From the NCBI RefSeq assembly GCF_029257255.1, contig NZ_JARICI010000087.1, forward strand, positions 1 to 64,000: a stretch of DNA of 64,000 nt, given 5' to 3'. A program made the position numbers and the translations under genes. This DNA is from Sporosarcina sp. Lineage in GTDB: Bacteria; Bacillota; Bacilli; Bacillales_A; Planococcaceae. Below, in pieces: positions 18,858 to 27,172 of this stretch; within the stretch, counting starts at the first letter, position 1, and each line of letters opens with the position of its first letter. The notes under the pieces are model-generated. The model was not told the DNA's origin. It saw only the letters and a program-made list of their open reading frames with translations, and made no database searches.

Positions 18858-19622
18858 TTGAAGAGATTTTAAGGCAAATTCGATACCGTCTTCATTTGAC
18901 TTTTTCGTTATAAAGTCTGCAATATTTTTCAATTTATTACTACCATTTCCCATAGAAATACCATAGCCTACCATCGCTAGCATATCGATATCGTTATCTC
19001 CATCACCAAATGCCAAGGCTTCGCTTGAATCTATATCAAAATATTGCAGTACTTTTTTAACAGCAATTGATTTTGACACATCTTCATGTAAAACATTAAC
19101 GATATGCGGATGCCAACGTTGAAATATTAAATCAGGGAACTGCAATTCCTAAATTGGAATAATTTCTTCTCCTGCATATAAACACATTAAGTATATTTCT
19201 TCATCAAACTTCTCTTCATTGAACTTGGGGTATTCTCGTAATGAAAGTGTTTCACTCATTGCATGAAAAGTAGTCGGACTCTGGATTCTGTTCATTGTTA
19301 ATTCTTCTGTAAAAAATGAAAGACTATGTTTATTTTCATCTGCAAACTTATTTACAGAATGAACAATATCTTTTGGCAGGGGTATTTTATGTATGACTTG
19401 ATCTTGGTGTTTAGTATAGGCACCGTTTGCTGTGATAAACGTATCTACGCCCAATTCTTCTAAGTCTTGACACATTGATAATGGTCTACCTGTAGCTGCT
19501 ACTATTTTGACGCCTCTGCTTTTCAATATTTGTATAGCTCTCTTAGTACTTGCTGAAATACATCCATCTTCGTAATTTATAAGAGTTCCATCTACGTCGA
19601 AAAATACAATCTTACAGTTCAT
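18849..19622 (-). pseudogene. Cof-type HAD phosphatase, interrupted by one in-frame TAG
   Basis: A haloacid-dehalogenase-type (Cof subfamily) sugar/nucleotide phosphatase. The first part has the catalytic motif VFFDVDGTLINYEDG and ATGRP; the second has FGDGDNDIDMLAMVGYGISMGN (motif IV) and the usual C-terminus. Both lie in the same frame, separated by a single TAG at 19149-19151. Read through, the product is about 257 residues, the normal family length. The ATG at 19622 has AAAGGAG upstream. It is either a one-base nonsense mutant, a sequencing error, or a readthrough gene; a mutant is the simplest reading. Confidence 0.8.
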
Positions 19623-19678
19623 TGCAAACTCCTTTCCACCATTTACTCCTACAAAGTAATTCAAAAAAATAGCTATTA

Positions 19679-19881
19679 TTATTCAAAGTGACTATTTTCA
19701 TAAATTATTCTGAAATCTCCCGCAAACAAACGAAAAGCACTGTCTTTACCTTTAGCGACTTCATATCTAAAACTCCTTTAGGAAAAGGGTTTCCAGCTAA
19801 AGTAAGCAGTGCTTCTTTCAAACGTTTTTTAGTTATAGCAAGAGCCGTTATAAAGTACGACTTTTGCTTTTCATGAATCTC
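19679..19881 (-). pseudogene. RelE/ParE-family toxin remnant, frameshifted
   Basis: The minus strand first reads EIHEKQKSYFITALAITKKR, then LKEALLTLAGNPFPKGVLDM and KSLK. After a one-base shift it reads GKDSAFRLFAGDFRIIYEN and stops. The order basic helix, PFPKGVLDMKxLKG, then YRLRxGDYRIIYEI-like strand is that of RelE/ParE mRNA-interferase toxins. A missing G in the run at the LKG codons explains the shift. The N-terminus is truncated by an upstream stop and no antitoxin gene is present, so this is a dead fragment. Confidence 0.72.
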
Positions 19882-19925
19882 TCAAATAAGTTTTTCTCCG
19901 GCTGCTAACACGAATGATCGCCGGC

Positions 19926-20123
19926 TTACTTCTTCTTATCAATCTTTTCTTCTTTCTCTTTTCGAAACAGGAAGAAAGCTAAGACACCGCTCAGTGCAGC
20001 TGCGCCAAATGTGATCCAGACGCGTGCATCCCAAGGTACTTCTTCAAAATTATTGCTCAGCATGATCCAGGCAATTGTGCCGACAATTGCTGCAATGGGA
20101 ATCGAATATTTAAAAAATTGCAT
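19926..20123 (-). CDS. Small two-span membrane protein, unknown function
   Basis: A 65-residue protein with hydrophobic segments at about 7-23 (IPIAAIVGTIAWIML) and 36-54 (ITFGAAALSGVLAFFLF), and a highly basic/acidic tail (RKEKEEKIDKKK). GGTGAGGG lies 3 bases before the ATG, a good ribosome site. I do not recognise the family. It stands alone between the relE remnant and the divergent SAM riboswitch region. Confidence 0.6.
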   Translation of the reverse strand: MQFFKYSIPIAAIVGTIAWIMLSNNFEEVPWDARVWITFGAAALSGVLAFFLFRKEKEEKIDKKK

Positions 20124-20221
20124 AATCCCTCACCTTTTCAATTTATTCCTATAATTTTATCACAGTGTCAACCAAATCTCTATCCGTCTAATCAGCTTGC
20201 CCAACTTCACTAAACGTACAC

Positions 20222-20250
20222 TTGACGAATACTAGCAAAGCCGCTATGCT
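20222..20250 (+). promoter_or_regulatory. Promoter of the SAM riboswitch transcript
   Basis: -35 TTGACG (20222-20227), a 17-base spacer and -10 TATGCT (20245-20250). Transcription would begin about 30 bases before the riboswitch P1 stem. Confidence 0.6.
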
Positions 20251-20287
20251 TATGATTAGAATTATCAAAATAATTTAATAAGAAACA

Positions 20288-20448
20288 TATCTTATCCAGA
20301 GAAGCTGAGGGACTGGCCCGATGACGCTTCAGCAACCAGCCATTTGGCAAGGTGCTACTTCCAGCGGTATGCTTTGCTGCATCCGGAAAGATGAGAGGGA
20401 ACTAGTCATTTTGATTACAAAGCCTTCTATAGATGAAGGCTTTTTTTG
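20288..20448 (+). promoter_or_regulatory. SAM-I (S-box) riboswitch with terminator
   Basis: The classic S-box is present: CTTATCCAGAGAAGCTGAGG, GACTGGCCCGATGACGCTTC AGCAACC, then GGTGCTACTTCC and the 3' strand GATGAGAGGGA. The expression platform ends in an intrinsic terminator (AAGCCTTC-TATAGAT-GAAGGCTT plus seven Ts, 20419-20447). Bound S-adenosylmethionine would terminate transcription before yitJ-metH. Confidence 0.96.
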
Positions 20449-20477
20449 ATTATAAAAAGCAAAGGGGAGATTTGACG

Positions 20478-22337
20478 ATGTCATTACTGGAGAAGCTTCA
20501 AACAAATGTTCTGACGGCTGACGGGGCAATGGGTACCATTTTATATTCATACGGGATTGATTATTGCTATGAAGAACTAAATATAGAAAAGCCGGAAATT
20601 GTAGAGAAGATTCACCGGGACTATATTGAAGCGGGCGCGGATATTATTCAGACGAATACGTACAGTGCGAACGCGGTGAAATTGGCTCGTTATGGTTTAG
20701 AAAGCCGTGTCACTGAGTTTAATAAAGCAGCAATCCAAATTGCAAAACGCGCTGCTGCACCAGGCGGACAGTTTGTACTCGGAACAATCGGTGGTTTACG
20801 GGGTATTCGGAAAAGCGATGCCAGTCTAGATGAAATCAATCAAGTCGTTCTTCAACAGGCCAACGCACTCCTGTCAGGAGATCCGGACGGTCTGCTGTTG
20901 GAAACGTACTACGATTTCGAAGAATTGTCGTCAGTTGTTTCCACACTTCGCAGGATTACAGATGTTCCATTGATCGCTCAAGTGTCCATGCATGATCCCG
21001 GCGTTCTGCAAAACGGAATGTCTTTAAATGAAGCATTGCATCAGCTCGAGTCACTAGGCGCAAGCATCGTTGGCGTTAACTGTCGGTTAGGCCCTTACCA
21101 TACGATTCAGGCGTTTGAAAATGTGACACTTCCTAAGAATGCATTTTTATCCGCCTATCCGAATGCCAGCCTGCTTGATGTAGAAGACGGCCGGATCGTT
21201 TATGAATCAGAAGCGGAATACTTCGGACGCGCTGCTGTTTTGCTTCGCGATCAAGGCGTACGCTTAATCGGTGGTTGCTGCGGCACAACTCCAAAACATA
21301 TCAAAGCAGCGAAAACCCGGTTAGCAAGATTGGAGCCTATCAAAAAGAAAGTGGTAGCACCGGCAAAACCAATCATTATTCATGAAGCAGGACCCGTGAA
21401 ACATCAGCCTCTTCATGAAAAGGCGAAAACGGAGCGCACGGTGATCGTAGAGCTGGATACACCACGCCATTTAGAGACTGAAGATTACATTAAAGGAGCA
21501 AACTTGCTCTATGATGCAGGAGTAGACGCAGTCACGATGGCTGACAACTCACTCGCATCACCGCGGATCAGTAATATGGCGATGGCGTCGATCATCAAGA
21601 TGCAGCATAATGTACGCCCTCTTGTACACCTAACATGCCGCGACCATAACCTGATTGGTTTGCAATCTCATTTAATGGGGCTGGATGCATTAGGCATTCA
21701 CGATATTCTAGCAGTGACAGGCGACCCGACAAAAGTTGGCGACTTCCCTGGTGCAACCAGCGTCTATGATGTATCGAGCATGGAACTGTTGCAACTGATC
21801 AAACAGCTGAATGAAGGAATTTCATTCTCAGGTAAGCCGTTGCGCAAGAAAGCCAACTTCTCTGTTTCCGCAGCCTTTAACCCGAACGTCCGTGTACTCG
21901 ATCGGGCGGTTCAGCGTTTAGAGAAAAAGATTGAGATGGGCGCAGATTATTTCATTACACAGCCTGTTTATACGAAGGAAAAGATTATCGATGTCTATGA
22001 AGCTACGAAACATTTAGATACTCCGATTTTCATTGGGATTATGCCTTTGACGAATATACGCAATGCCGAGTTTTTACACCACGAAGTACCCGGGATCAAG
22101 CTGTCTGATGAAGTTCTTGGACGTATGCGTGAATGTGGTGATGACCGTCAAAAAGCAACGGAAACCGGAATTCAGATCGCAAAAGAACTGATTGAGACAG
22201 CGGCCAAATATTTCAATGGAATCTATTTGATCACACCGTTCCTGCGTTATGATATGACACTTGAACTGAACCAATATATTAAACAGCTAGATGAGCAGAA
22301 GGAGAGGGAATTAACACATGCAGAAACATCCCATTGA
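20478..22337 (+). CDS. yitJ: Bifunctional homocysteine S-methyltransferase / methylenetetrahydrofolate reductase
   Basis: A 619-residue fusion. The N-terminal Hcy-binding barrel has TADGAMGTILYS, GANI/AGADIIQTNTYSANA and the zinc cysteines (NCRLGP and GGCCGTTPKH). The C-terminal half from about residue 330 is a MetF-type flavoprotein (LVHLTCRDHNLIGLQ, AVTGDPTKVGDFPG, DYFITQPVYT) making 5-methyl-THF. The ATG at 20478 is preceded by AAAGGGGAG; a start further upstream would overlap the riboswitch terminator. It supplies methyl donor for MetH, whose start lies 20 bases inside this gene. Confidence 0.94.
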   Translation: MSLLEKLQTNVLTADGAMGTILYSYGIDYCYEELNIEKPEIVEKIHRDYIEAGADIIQTNTYSANAVKLARYGLESRVTEFNKAAIQIAKRAAAPGGQFVLGTIGGLRGIRKSDASLDEINQVVLQQANALLSGDPDGLLLETYYDFEELSSVVSTLRRITDVPLIAQVSMHDPGVLQNGMSLNEALHQLESLGASIVGVNCRLGPYHTIQAFENVTLPKNAFLSAYPNASLLDVEDGRIVYESEAEYFGRAAVLLRDQGVRLIGGCCGTTPKHIKAAKTRLARLEPIKKKVVAPAKPIIIHEAGPVKHQPLHEKAKTERTVIVELDTPRHLETEDYIKGANLLYDAGVDAVTMADNSLASPRISNMAMASIIKMQHNVRPLVHLTCRDHNLIGLQSHLMGLDALGIHDILAVTGDPTKVGDFPGATSVYDVSSMELLQLIKQLNEGISFSGKPLRKKANFSVSAAFNPNVRVLDRAVQRLEKKIEMGADYFITQPVYTKEKIIDVYEATKHLDTPIFIGIMPLTNIRNAEFLHHEVPGIKLSDEVLGRMRECGDDRQKATETGIQIAKELIETAAKYFNGIYLITPFLRYDMTLELNQYIKQLDEQKERELTHAETSH

Positions 22338-25300
22338 AGAACAACTAGACAAACGAATATTGATTATTGATGGCGCGATGGGGACAATGCTGCAAGCAGA
22401 GGATCTCTCTACAGAAGACTTTGGCGGAGAAGAATACGACGGATGTAATGAATACTTAAACATTTTACGGCCAGATATTTTAGAGAAGATCCATGACGAA
22501 TACTTGGAAGCCGGTGCCGACATTATTTGTACCAACACGTTCGGCGGCACTCCCCTTGTGCTGAACGAGTTCTCTCTTGGTCACCGCGCACATGAGATCA
22601 ATACAAAAGCAGTAGAGTTGGCTAAGAATAGCACTGCCAAATATTCCACGCCGAAATGGCCGCGTTTCGTTGCAGGCGCAATCGGTCCTACAACGAAGAC
22701 ACTCTCTGTTACCGGCGGAATTACGTTCGATGAGCTTTCGAATGATTTTTATGTACAGGCGAAAGCACTTGTCGAAGCGGGATGCGACTTGGTTTTGATG
22801 GAGACGAGTCAGGATATGCTGAACGTCAAAGCAGGCACAATCGGCATCAAAAAAGCGTTTGAAGAGCTGGGCCGCGAAGTCCCGATTATGATTTCCGGGA
22901 CAATTGAGCCAATGGGTACAACACTTGCGGGACAGAGCATTGAAGCATTTTACATCTCCATTGAACACGTTGAGCCTTTATCTGTCGGCTTGAACTGTGC
23001 CACAGGTCCTGAATTTATGACCGATCACCTGCGTTCATTATCAGACTTGGCAACAAGCTATGTAACTTGTTATCCAAATGCCGGTCTGCCGGATGAGGAA
23101 GGTCATTATCATGAATCGCCGGAATCACTTTCAAAGAAGCTGGAAGGTTTTGCAGAAAAGGGATGGCTGAATATGGTCGGCGGATGCTGTGGGACGACAC
23201 CTGAACATATCCGCGCTATCCGTGAAGCTGTAAAAGACAAGGCACCTCGTAAAATGCCGGAAGAAGTGCATGGCCACGCGGTTTCTGGCATCGAACCTTT
23301 GCTGTATGACGATACACTTCGTCCTTTGCTGATCGGTGAACGGACGAACGTAATCGGCTCCCGTAAATTTAAGCAGCTGATTGTAGATGAAAAGTTTGAA
23401 GAAGCGTCTGAAATTGCCCGCGCACAAGTAAAACGAGGTGCGCATGTACTGGATATCTGTCTTGCCAATCCTGACCGTGACGAGCTGTATGACATGACTA
23501 AGTTTATGAAAGAAGTCGTAAAAAAAGTGAAAGTTCCATTAGTCATTGACTCAACAGATGAAAACGTCATTGCAGAAGCACTGAAATATTCTCAAGGTAA
23601 AGCAATCATCAACTCCATCAACCTTGAGGACGGAGAAGAGCGATTTGACGCAGTGTTACCTCTTGTGAAAAAGTATGGTGCCGCAGTTGTTGTCGGTACG
23701 ATTGATGAAATCGGAATGGCAGTGACGAGAGAAAGAAAGCTCGAAGTTGCTGAACGGTCTTACGAATTGCTTGTGAATAAATGGGGAATTGAACCTGAAG
23801 ACATCATTTTTGATCCGCTCGTCTTCCCTGTCGGAACAGGCGACGAACAGTATATCGGCTCCGCCGTCGAGACGATTGAGGGAATTCGTCTAATTAAGGA
23901 GAAACTCCCTCGTACGCTGACGACTTTAGGTGTAAGTAACGTTTCATTCGGATTGCCGCCTGTTGGCCGTGAAGTGCTGAATGCAGTATATTTGTATCAT
24001 TGCACGCAAGCTGGTCTCGATTACGCAATCGTCAATACAGAAAAACTTGAGCGCTTTGCTTCAATTCCAGAAACGGAAATCAAGCTGGCAAATGATTTGC
24101 TGTTCACTACAACTGATGAAACATTAGCTGATTTCGCAGATTTCTATAGAGATAAGAAGAAAGAAAAGACTGAAGACGACATTCCAAAAACTGTTCCAGA
24201 ACGTCTTGCTTACTATGTAGTGGAAGGCACGAAGGAAGGCTTGATTCCCGACTTGGAAGCTGCATTGAAAATGTATGATTCCCCTCTCGATGTCATCAAT
24301 GGGCCGTTGATGACAGGAATGTCTGAAGTCGGGCGCTTATTCAATGACAATCAACTGATTGTTGCAGAAGTACTGCAAAGTGCAGAAGTGATGAAAGCGT
24401 CTGTTTCTTATCTGGAACAGTTCATGGATAAGAAAGAAGACGACAGCGGAAAAGGAAAAATTATTCTTGCTACCGTTAAAGGCGACGTACACGATATCGG
24501 GAAAAACCTTGTAGAAATCATTTTAGGTAATAACGGTTTCAAAGTAATCGATATCGGTATTAAAGTCACGCCCGCTACGCTGATCGATGTGATCCGCAAA
24601 GAAAAGCCGGATATCATCGGTCTTTCGGGATTGCTCGTAAAATCTGCACAACAAATGGTTTTAACAGCTCAAGACTTCAAGGCTGCCGGAATCGATACAC
24701 CTGTTATGGTCGGCGGCGCAGCATTGACAAGACGTTTTACAGAAACAAAAATCGCACCTGAGTATGACGGACCTGTTATTTTTGCTAAGGATGCGATGCA
24801 AGGTCTGGACCTGGCTAACCGTTTGCAGAGTGACGGAAAAGGCGCACTCCTGGATGAACTTCAAGAAAGTCTTGAAAAACGCGAGGTTAATGACGCGAAG
24901 AAAGCAAGCCGTGCAGCAGATACAGCCGTTGCCGTAGCGGTGCGCCCTGCGAAAACAGTCCGTACAGATGCTCCTGTATTTGTACCCACAGATCTGCGCA
25001 GACGTGTAATAAAAGATTATTCAGTTGCACACTTGCACCCATACGTGAATATGCGCACACTGATCGGCCATCATCTAGGCCTGCGCGGTAACGTCGATAA
25101 AATGCTTGAAAATAACGAAGAGCGCGCTGTCCAGCTGCATGAAATGGTGACTGAGTTCCTGAAGTCCGATAAAATGAGGGCTTCCGGCATCTACCAGTTC
25201 TTCCCTGCTCAAGCAGACGGAGACGATGTGATCATTTATGATCCTGAAGATTCCAAAATAGAAATCGAGCGGTTCACATTCCCTCGTCAAGATAAAGAAC

Positions 25301-25761
25301 CATTCCTATGCTTAGCGGACTATCTGAAAACAGTCGACAGCGGCGAAATGGATTATGTAGCGTTCATGCAAGTAACGGCTGGTAAAGGCGTACGTGATTA
25401 TGCGAACCAGCTGAAAGAACAAGGAAAGTTCTTGGAAAGCCATGCATTTCAAGCAACTGCTTTGGAACTTGCAGAAGGATTTGCGGAACGAATTCACCAG
25501 GAAATCCGTGACCAATGGGGCTTCCCGGATCCGACAGACTTCACAATGCGTGAACGTTTTGCTGCCAAGTACCAAGGTCAGCGATTCTCATTCGGTTATC
25601 CAGCCTGTCCAAATCTCGAAGACCAAGCGAAACTATTTGGCCTGATCAAGCCTGAAGATCATGGTGTTATCCTGACTGAAGAATTCATGATGGAGCCGGA
25701 AGCATCTGTTTCCGCGATCGTCTTTGCACATCCGGATGCAAGATATTTCAACGTAGAATAA
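22318..25761 (+). CDS. metH: Cobalamin-dependent methionine synthase MetH
   Basis: Transfers a methyl group from 5-methyl-THF via cobalamin to homocysteine. The 1147 residues show all four modules: homocysteine domain (IIDGAMGTMLQ; GGCCGTTPEH near residue 292), pterin-binding domain (IGERTNVIGSRKF near 338), cobalamin domain with the base-off ligand in GDVHDIGKN (His725), and the C-terminal SAM-binding activation domain (PDPTDFTMRERFAAKYQGQR and FSFGYPACPNLEDQ). AAGGAGAGGG precedes the ATG. It overlaps yitJ by 20 bases, so translation is probably coupled, under SAM riboswitch control. Confidence 0.97.
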   Translation: MQKHPIEEQLDKRILIIDGAMGTMLQAEDLSTEDFGGEEYDGCNEYLNILRPDILEKIHDEYLEAGADIICTNTFGGTPLVLNEFSLGHRAHEINTKAVELAKNSTAKYSTPKWPRFVAGAIGPTTKTLSVTGGITFDELSNDFYVQAKALVEAGCDLVLMETSQDMLNVKAGTIGIKKAFEELGREVPIMISGTIEPMGTTLAGQSIEAFYISIEHVEPLSVGLNCATGPEFMTDHLRSLSDLATSYVTCYPNAGLPDEEGHYHESPESLSKKLEGFAEKGWLNMVGGCCGTTPEHIRAIREAVKDKAPRKMPEEVHGHAVSGIEPLLYDDTLRPLLIGERTNVIGSRKFKQLIVDEKFEEASEIARAQVKRGAHVLDICLANPDRDELYDMTKFMKEVVKKVKVPLVIDSTDENVIAEALKYSQGKAIINSINLEDGEERFDAVLPLVKKYGAAVVVGTIDEIGMAVTRERKLEVAERSYELLVNKWGIEPEDIIFDPLVFPVGTGDEQYIGSAVETIEGIRLIKEKLPRTLTTLGVSNVSFGLPPVGREVLNAVYLYHCTQAGLDYAIVNTEKLERFASIPETEIKLANDLLFTTTDETLADFADFYRDKKKEKTEDDIPKTVPERLAYYVVEGTKEGLIPDLEAALKMYDSPLDVINGPLMTGMSEVGRLFNDNQLIVAEVLQSAEVMKASVSYLEQFMDKKEDDSGKGKIILATVKGDVHDIGKNLVEIILGNNGFKVIDIGIKVTPATLIDVIRKEKPDIIGLSGLLVKSAQQMVLTAQDFKAAGIDTPVMVGGAALTRRFTETKIAPEYDGPVIFAKDAMQGLDLANRLQSDGKGALLDELQESLEKREVNDAKKASRAADTAVAVAVRPAKTVRTDAPVFVPTDLRRRVIKDYSVAHLHPYVNMRTLIGHHLGLRGNVDKMLENNEERAVQLHEMVTEFLKSDKMRASGIYQFFPAQADGDDVIIYDPEDSKIEIERFTFPRQDKEPFLCLADYLKTVDSGEMDYVAFMQVTAGKGVRDYANQLKEQGKFLESHAFQATALELAEGFAERIHQEIRDQWGFPDPTDFTMRERFAAKYQGQRFSFGYPACPNLEDQAKLFGLIKPEDHGVILTEEFMMEPEASVSAIVFAHPDARYFNVE

Positions 25762-25763
25762 TA

Positions 25764-25805
25764 GTAAAAACCGCTGTCTCCGTTAATAGAGACCGCGGTT
25801 TTTAC
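25764..25805 (+). terminator. Terminator after metH (bidirectional)
   Basis: GTAAAAACCGC-T-GTCTC and GAGAC-C-GCGGTTTTTAC form a long stem with T/A runs on both sides. It ends the yitJ-metH transcript and can also serve the convergent cotD-like gene. Confidence 0.9.
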
Positions 25806-25821
25806 TGTTCTGGGAAATGGA

Positions 25822-26169
25822 TTATCGGCCACATCTTCTGCGGCGTCCGCATCCGTGTCCATGTCCGCATCCGTGTCCGTGTCCGTGTCCGTATCCCCCC
25901 GGACCTTGTGAAGCAGGACCCATGCCAGGCATAAACGTGTTACCCATGACATCTTGAGTTGACTCTGTATAGTAATGCTGAGGCACACCAACTACATGGT
26001 GACGATTGACGTTAACAATCGGATGGATAACAGGAAATTCCTGCTGAGTAAAGCAATCATTATAGCGGTATTGCGTCGGGCAGACAATCGGCTGCATAGG
26101 GAAACCAGGCTGTTGTCCGGGCATACCGTGCATTCCGTGCATTCCAGGCATTCCTTGATTCATCATCAT
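25822..26169 (-). CDS. cotD: CotD-like spore coat protein
   Basis: A 115-residue low-complexity protein with an N-terminal Met/Gly/His/Pro region (GMPGMHGMHGMPGQQ), then the CotD-family core VCPTQYRYNDCFTQQEFPVI and HPIVNVNRHHVVGVPQHYY. The C-terminal tail is of GH/GC and RRRR units. CotD is an inner-coat morphology protein of Bacillus spores. The tail is coded by a run of near-identical hexamers (about 25845-25895). AGGAGGTGA precedes three consecutive ATG codons, so the exact start is uncertain by up to two codons. It stands alone, convergent to metH. Confidence 0.82.
   Translation of the reverse strand: MMMNQGMPGMHGMHGMPGQQPGFPMQPIVCPTQYRYNDCFTQQEFPVIHPIVNVNRHHVVGVPQHYYTESTQDVMGNTFMPGMGPASQGPGGYGHGHGHGCGHGHGCGRRRRCGR
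25845..25895. repeat. Hexamer tandem repeat inside cotD-like gene
   Basis: Near-perfect repeats of TCCGTG/TCCATG/TCCGCA encode the His-Gly and Cys-Gly units of the coat protein tail. Copy number is likely to vary by slippage in steps of two residues without breaking the frame. Confidence 0.75.
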
Positions 26170-26340
26170 TTCACCTCCTATACCCTATTACATGCGAGAC
26201 TGAAGGATTATTACGGGCTAGCGCCATGGGGCATAAAAAAAGAACCTGCTTGTTGTCTTGTTTAGATATGAAACGGGTGCGTGAAGCGGCTGTAGAGTGG
26301 GTATAGTATGTTATAACCAATTCCGAAGGAGAGATTTTGC

Positions 26341-26742
26341 ATGAAACGTAATCGAATTGTATTATTTGACGGCGAATGTAACTTTTGTGATGCAAGCGTG
26401 CAATTTATTATCAAGCGCGATCCTTACCAGCACTTTTCTTTCGCTTCCCTGCAAGATGATGTCGGGAAAGAACTACGTAAAAAACATCAAATTCCAAATG
26501 ATGTAGACAGTCTGGTTCTGATTGAAAACGGCAAAGCCCATACAAAATCAGGCGCCGCTCTGCGTATTGCAAAAAAACTGGATGGTCTATGGCACCTGGC
26601 ATTTCTTTTCATCGTAGTACCTCCAGTGATCCGTGACCGTGTATATGATTATATAGCAGCTAACCGTTACAAGTGGTTTGGTAAAAAAGAGTTATCCTGT
26701 ATGCTTCCAACCCCAGAAGAACGAAAACGTTTTATTGCATGA
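26341..26742 (+). CDS. DCC-family thiol-disulfide oxidoreductase-like protein (YuxK-like)
   Basis: A 133-residue DUF393/DCC protein, named for the DGECNFCD motif near its N-terminus (here VLFDGECNFCDASVQF, residues 7-22), which places a CxxC pair in a thioredoxin-like fold. The later SGAALRIAKKLDGLWHLA is also typical. Substrates are unknown. GAAGGAGAG lies upstream of the ATG. It is followed by a strong terminator and is transcribed alone. Confidence 0.85.
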   Translation: MKRNRIVLFDGECNFCDASVQFIIKRDPYQHFSFASLQDDVGKELRKKHQIPNDVDSLVLIENGKAHTKSGAALRIAKKLDGLWHLAFLFIVVPPVIRDRVYDYIAANRYKWFGKKELSCMLPTPEERKRFIA

Positions 26743-26743
26743 G

Positions 26744-26774
26744 AAAAGCCTTCCGTCGCCGGAAGGCTTTCTTT
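26744..26774 (+). terminator. Terminator after the DCC gene (bidirectional)
   Basis: AAAGCCTTCC-GTCGC-CGGAAGGCTTTCTTT forms a 10-bp GC-rich stem. It overlaps the end of the convergent DUF779 gene and can serve both. Confidence 0.85.
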
Positions 26775-27129
26775 ATGATATCAGCTGCTTATATTCTTCG
26801 TCCGTAAATGCACGGGATCGTGTCAGGAAACGTTTTCCCTCTACACCTTCAAGTGAAAACATGCCTCCCCGTCCGTCCACTACATCAATGATCAATTGTG
26901 TATGCTTCCAGTATTCATACTGGCTTTTCATCATATAGAACGGAACACCGCCAATATGCCCGAGCAGCACATCTTGATCACCGACGATCAGATCTCCGTC
27001 TTCATAGCACATAGGAGAAGAGCCGTCGCAGCATCCGCCTGACTGATGGAACATCAATGGACCATGCTTCTCTTTTAGCAATTCAATGAGAGCCAACGCT
27101 TCGTCAGTTGCCGTTACACGGTCTGGCAT
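26773..27129 (-). CDS. DUF779 protein, aldehyde dehydrogenase partner
   Basis: A 118-residue DUF779 protein. Its conserved core reads FHQSGGCCDGSSPMCYEDGD, with clustered cysteines that could bind a metal or be redox-active. Genes of this family commonly accompany NAD-dependent acetaldehyde dehydrogenases, as here: the dehydrogenase gene ends 44 bases upstream. The ATG at 27129 is chosen because GGAGGAA precedes it; a GTG six codons earlier lies within or before that site. Role not established. Confidence 0.85.
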   Translation of the reverse strand: MPDRVTATDEALALIELLKEKHGPLMFHQSGGCCDGSSPMCYEDGDLIVGDQDVLLGHIGGVPFYMMKSQYEYWKHTQLIIDVVDGRGGMFSLEGVEGKRFLTRSRAFTDEEYKQLIS

Positions 27130-27172
27130 GGCAATTCCTCCATTCACTTCAAATCCCTAAAGAGAGATTGGA

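Noticed and set aside
19688..19876. 62-codon plus-strand open frame
   Set aside because: It is antisense to the RelE remnant and has no ribosome site.
25659..25991. Minus-strand frame with poly-(DT/DA) repeats over the cotD tail
   Set aside because: It is a shifted reading of the hexamer repeats and of metH antisense sequence.
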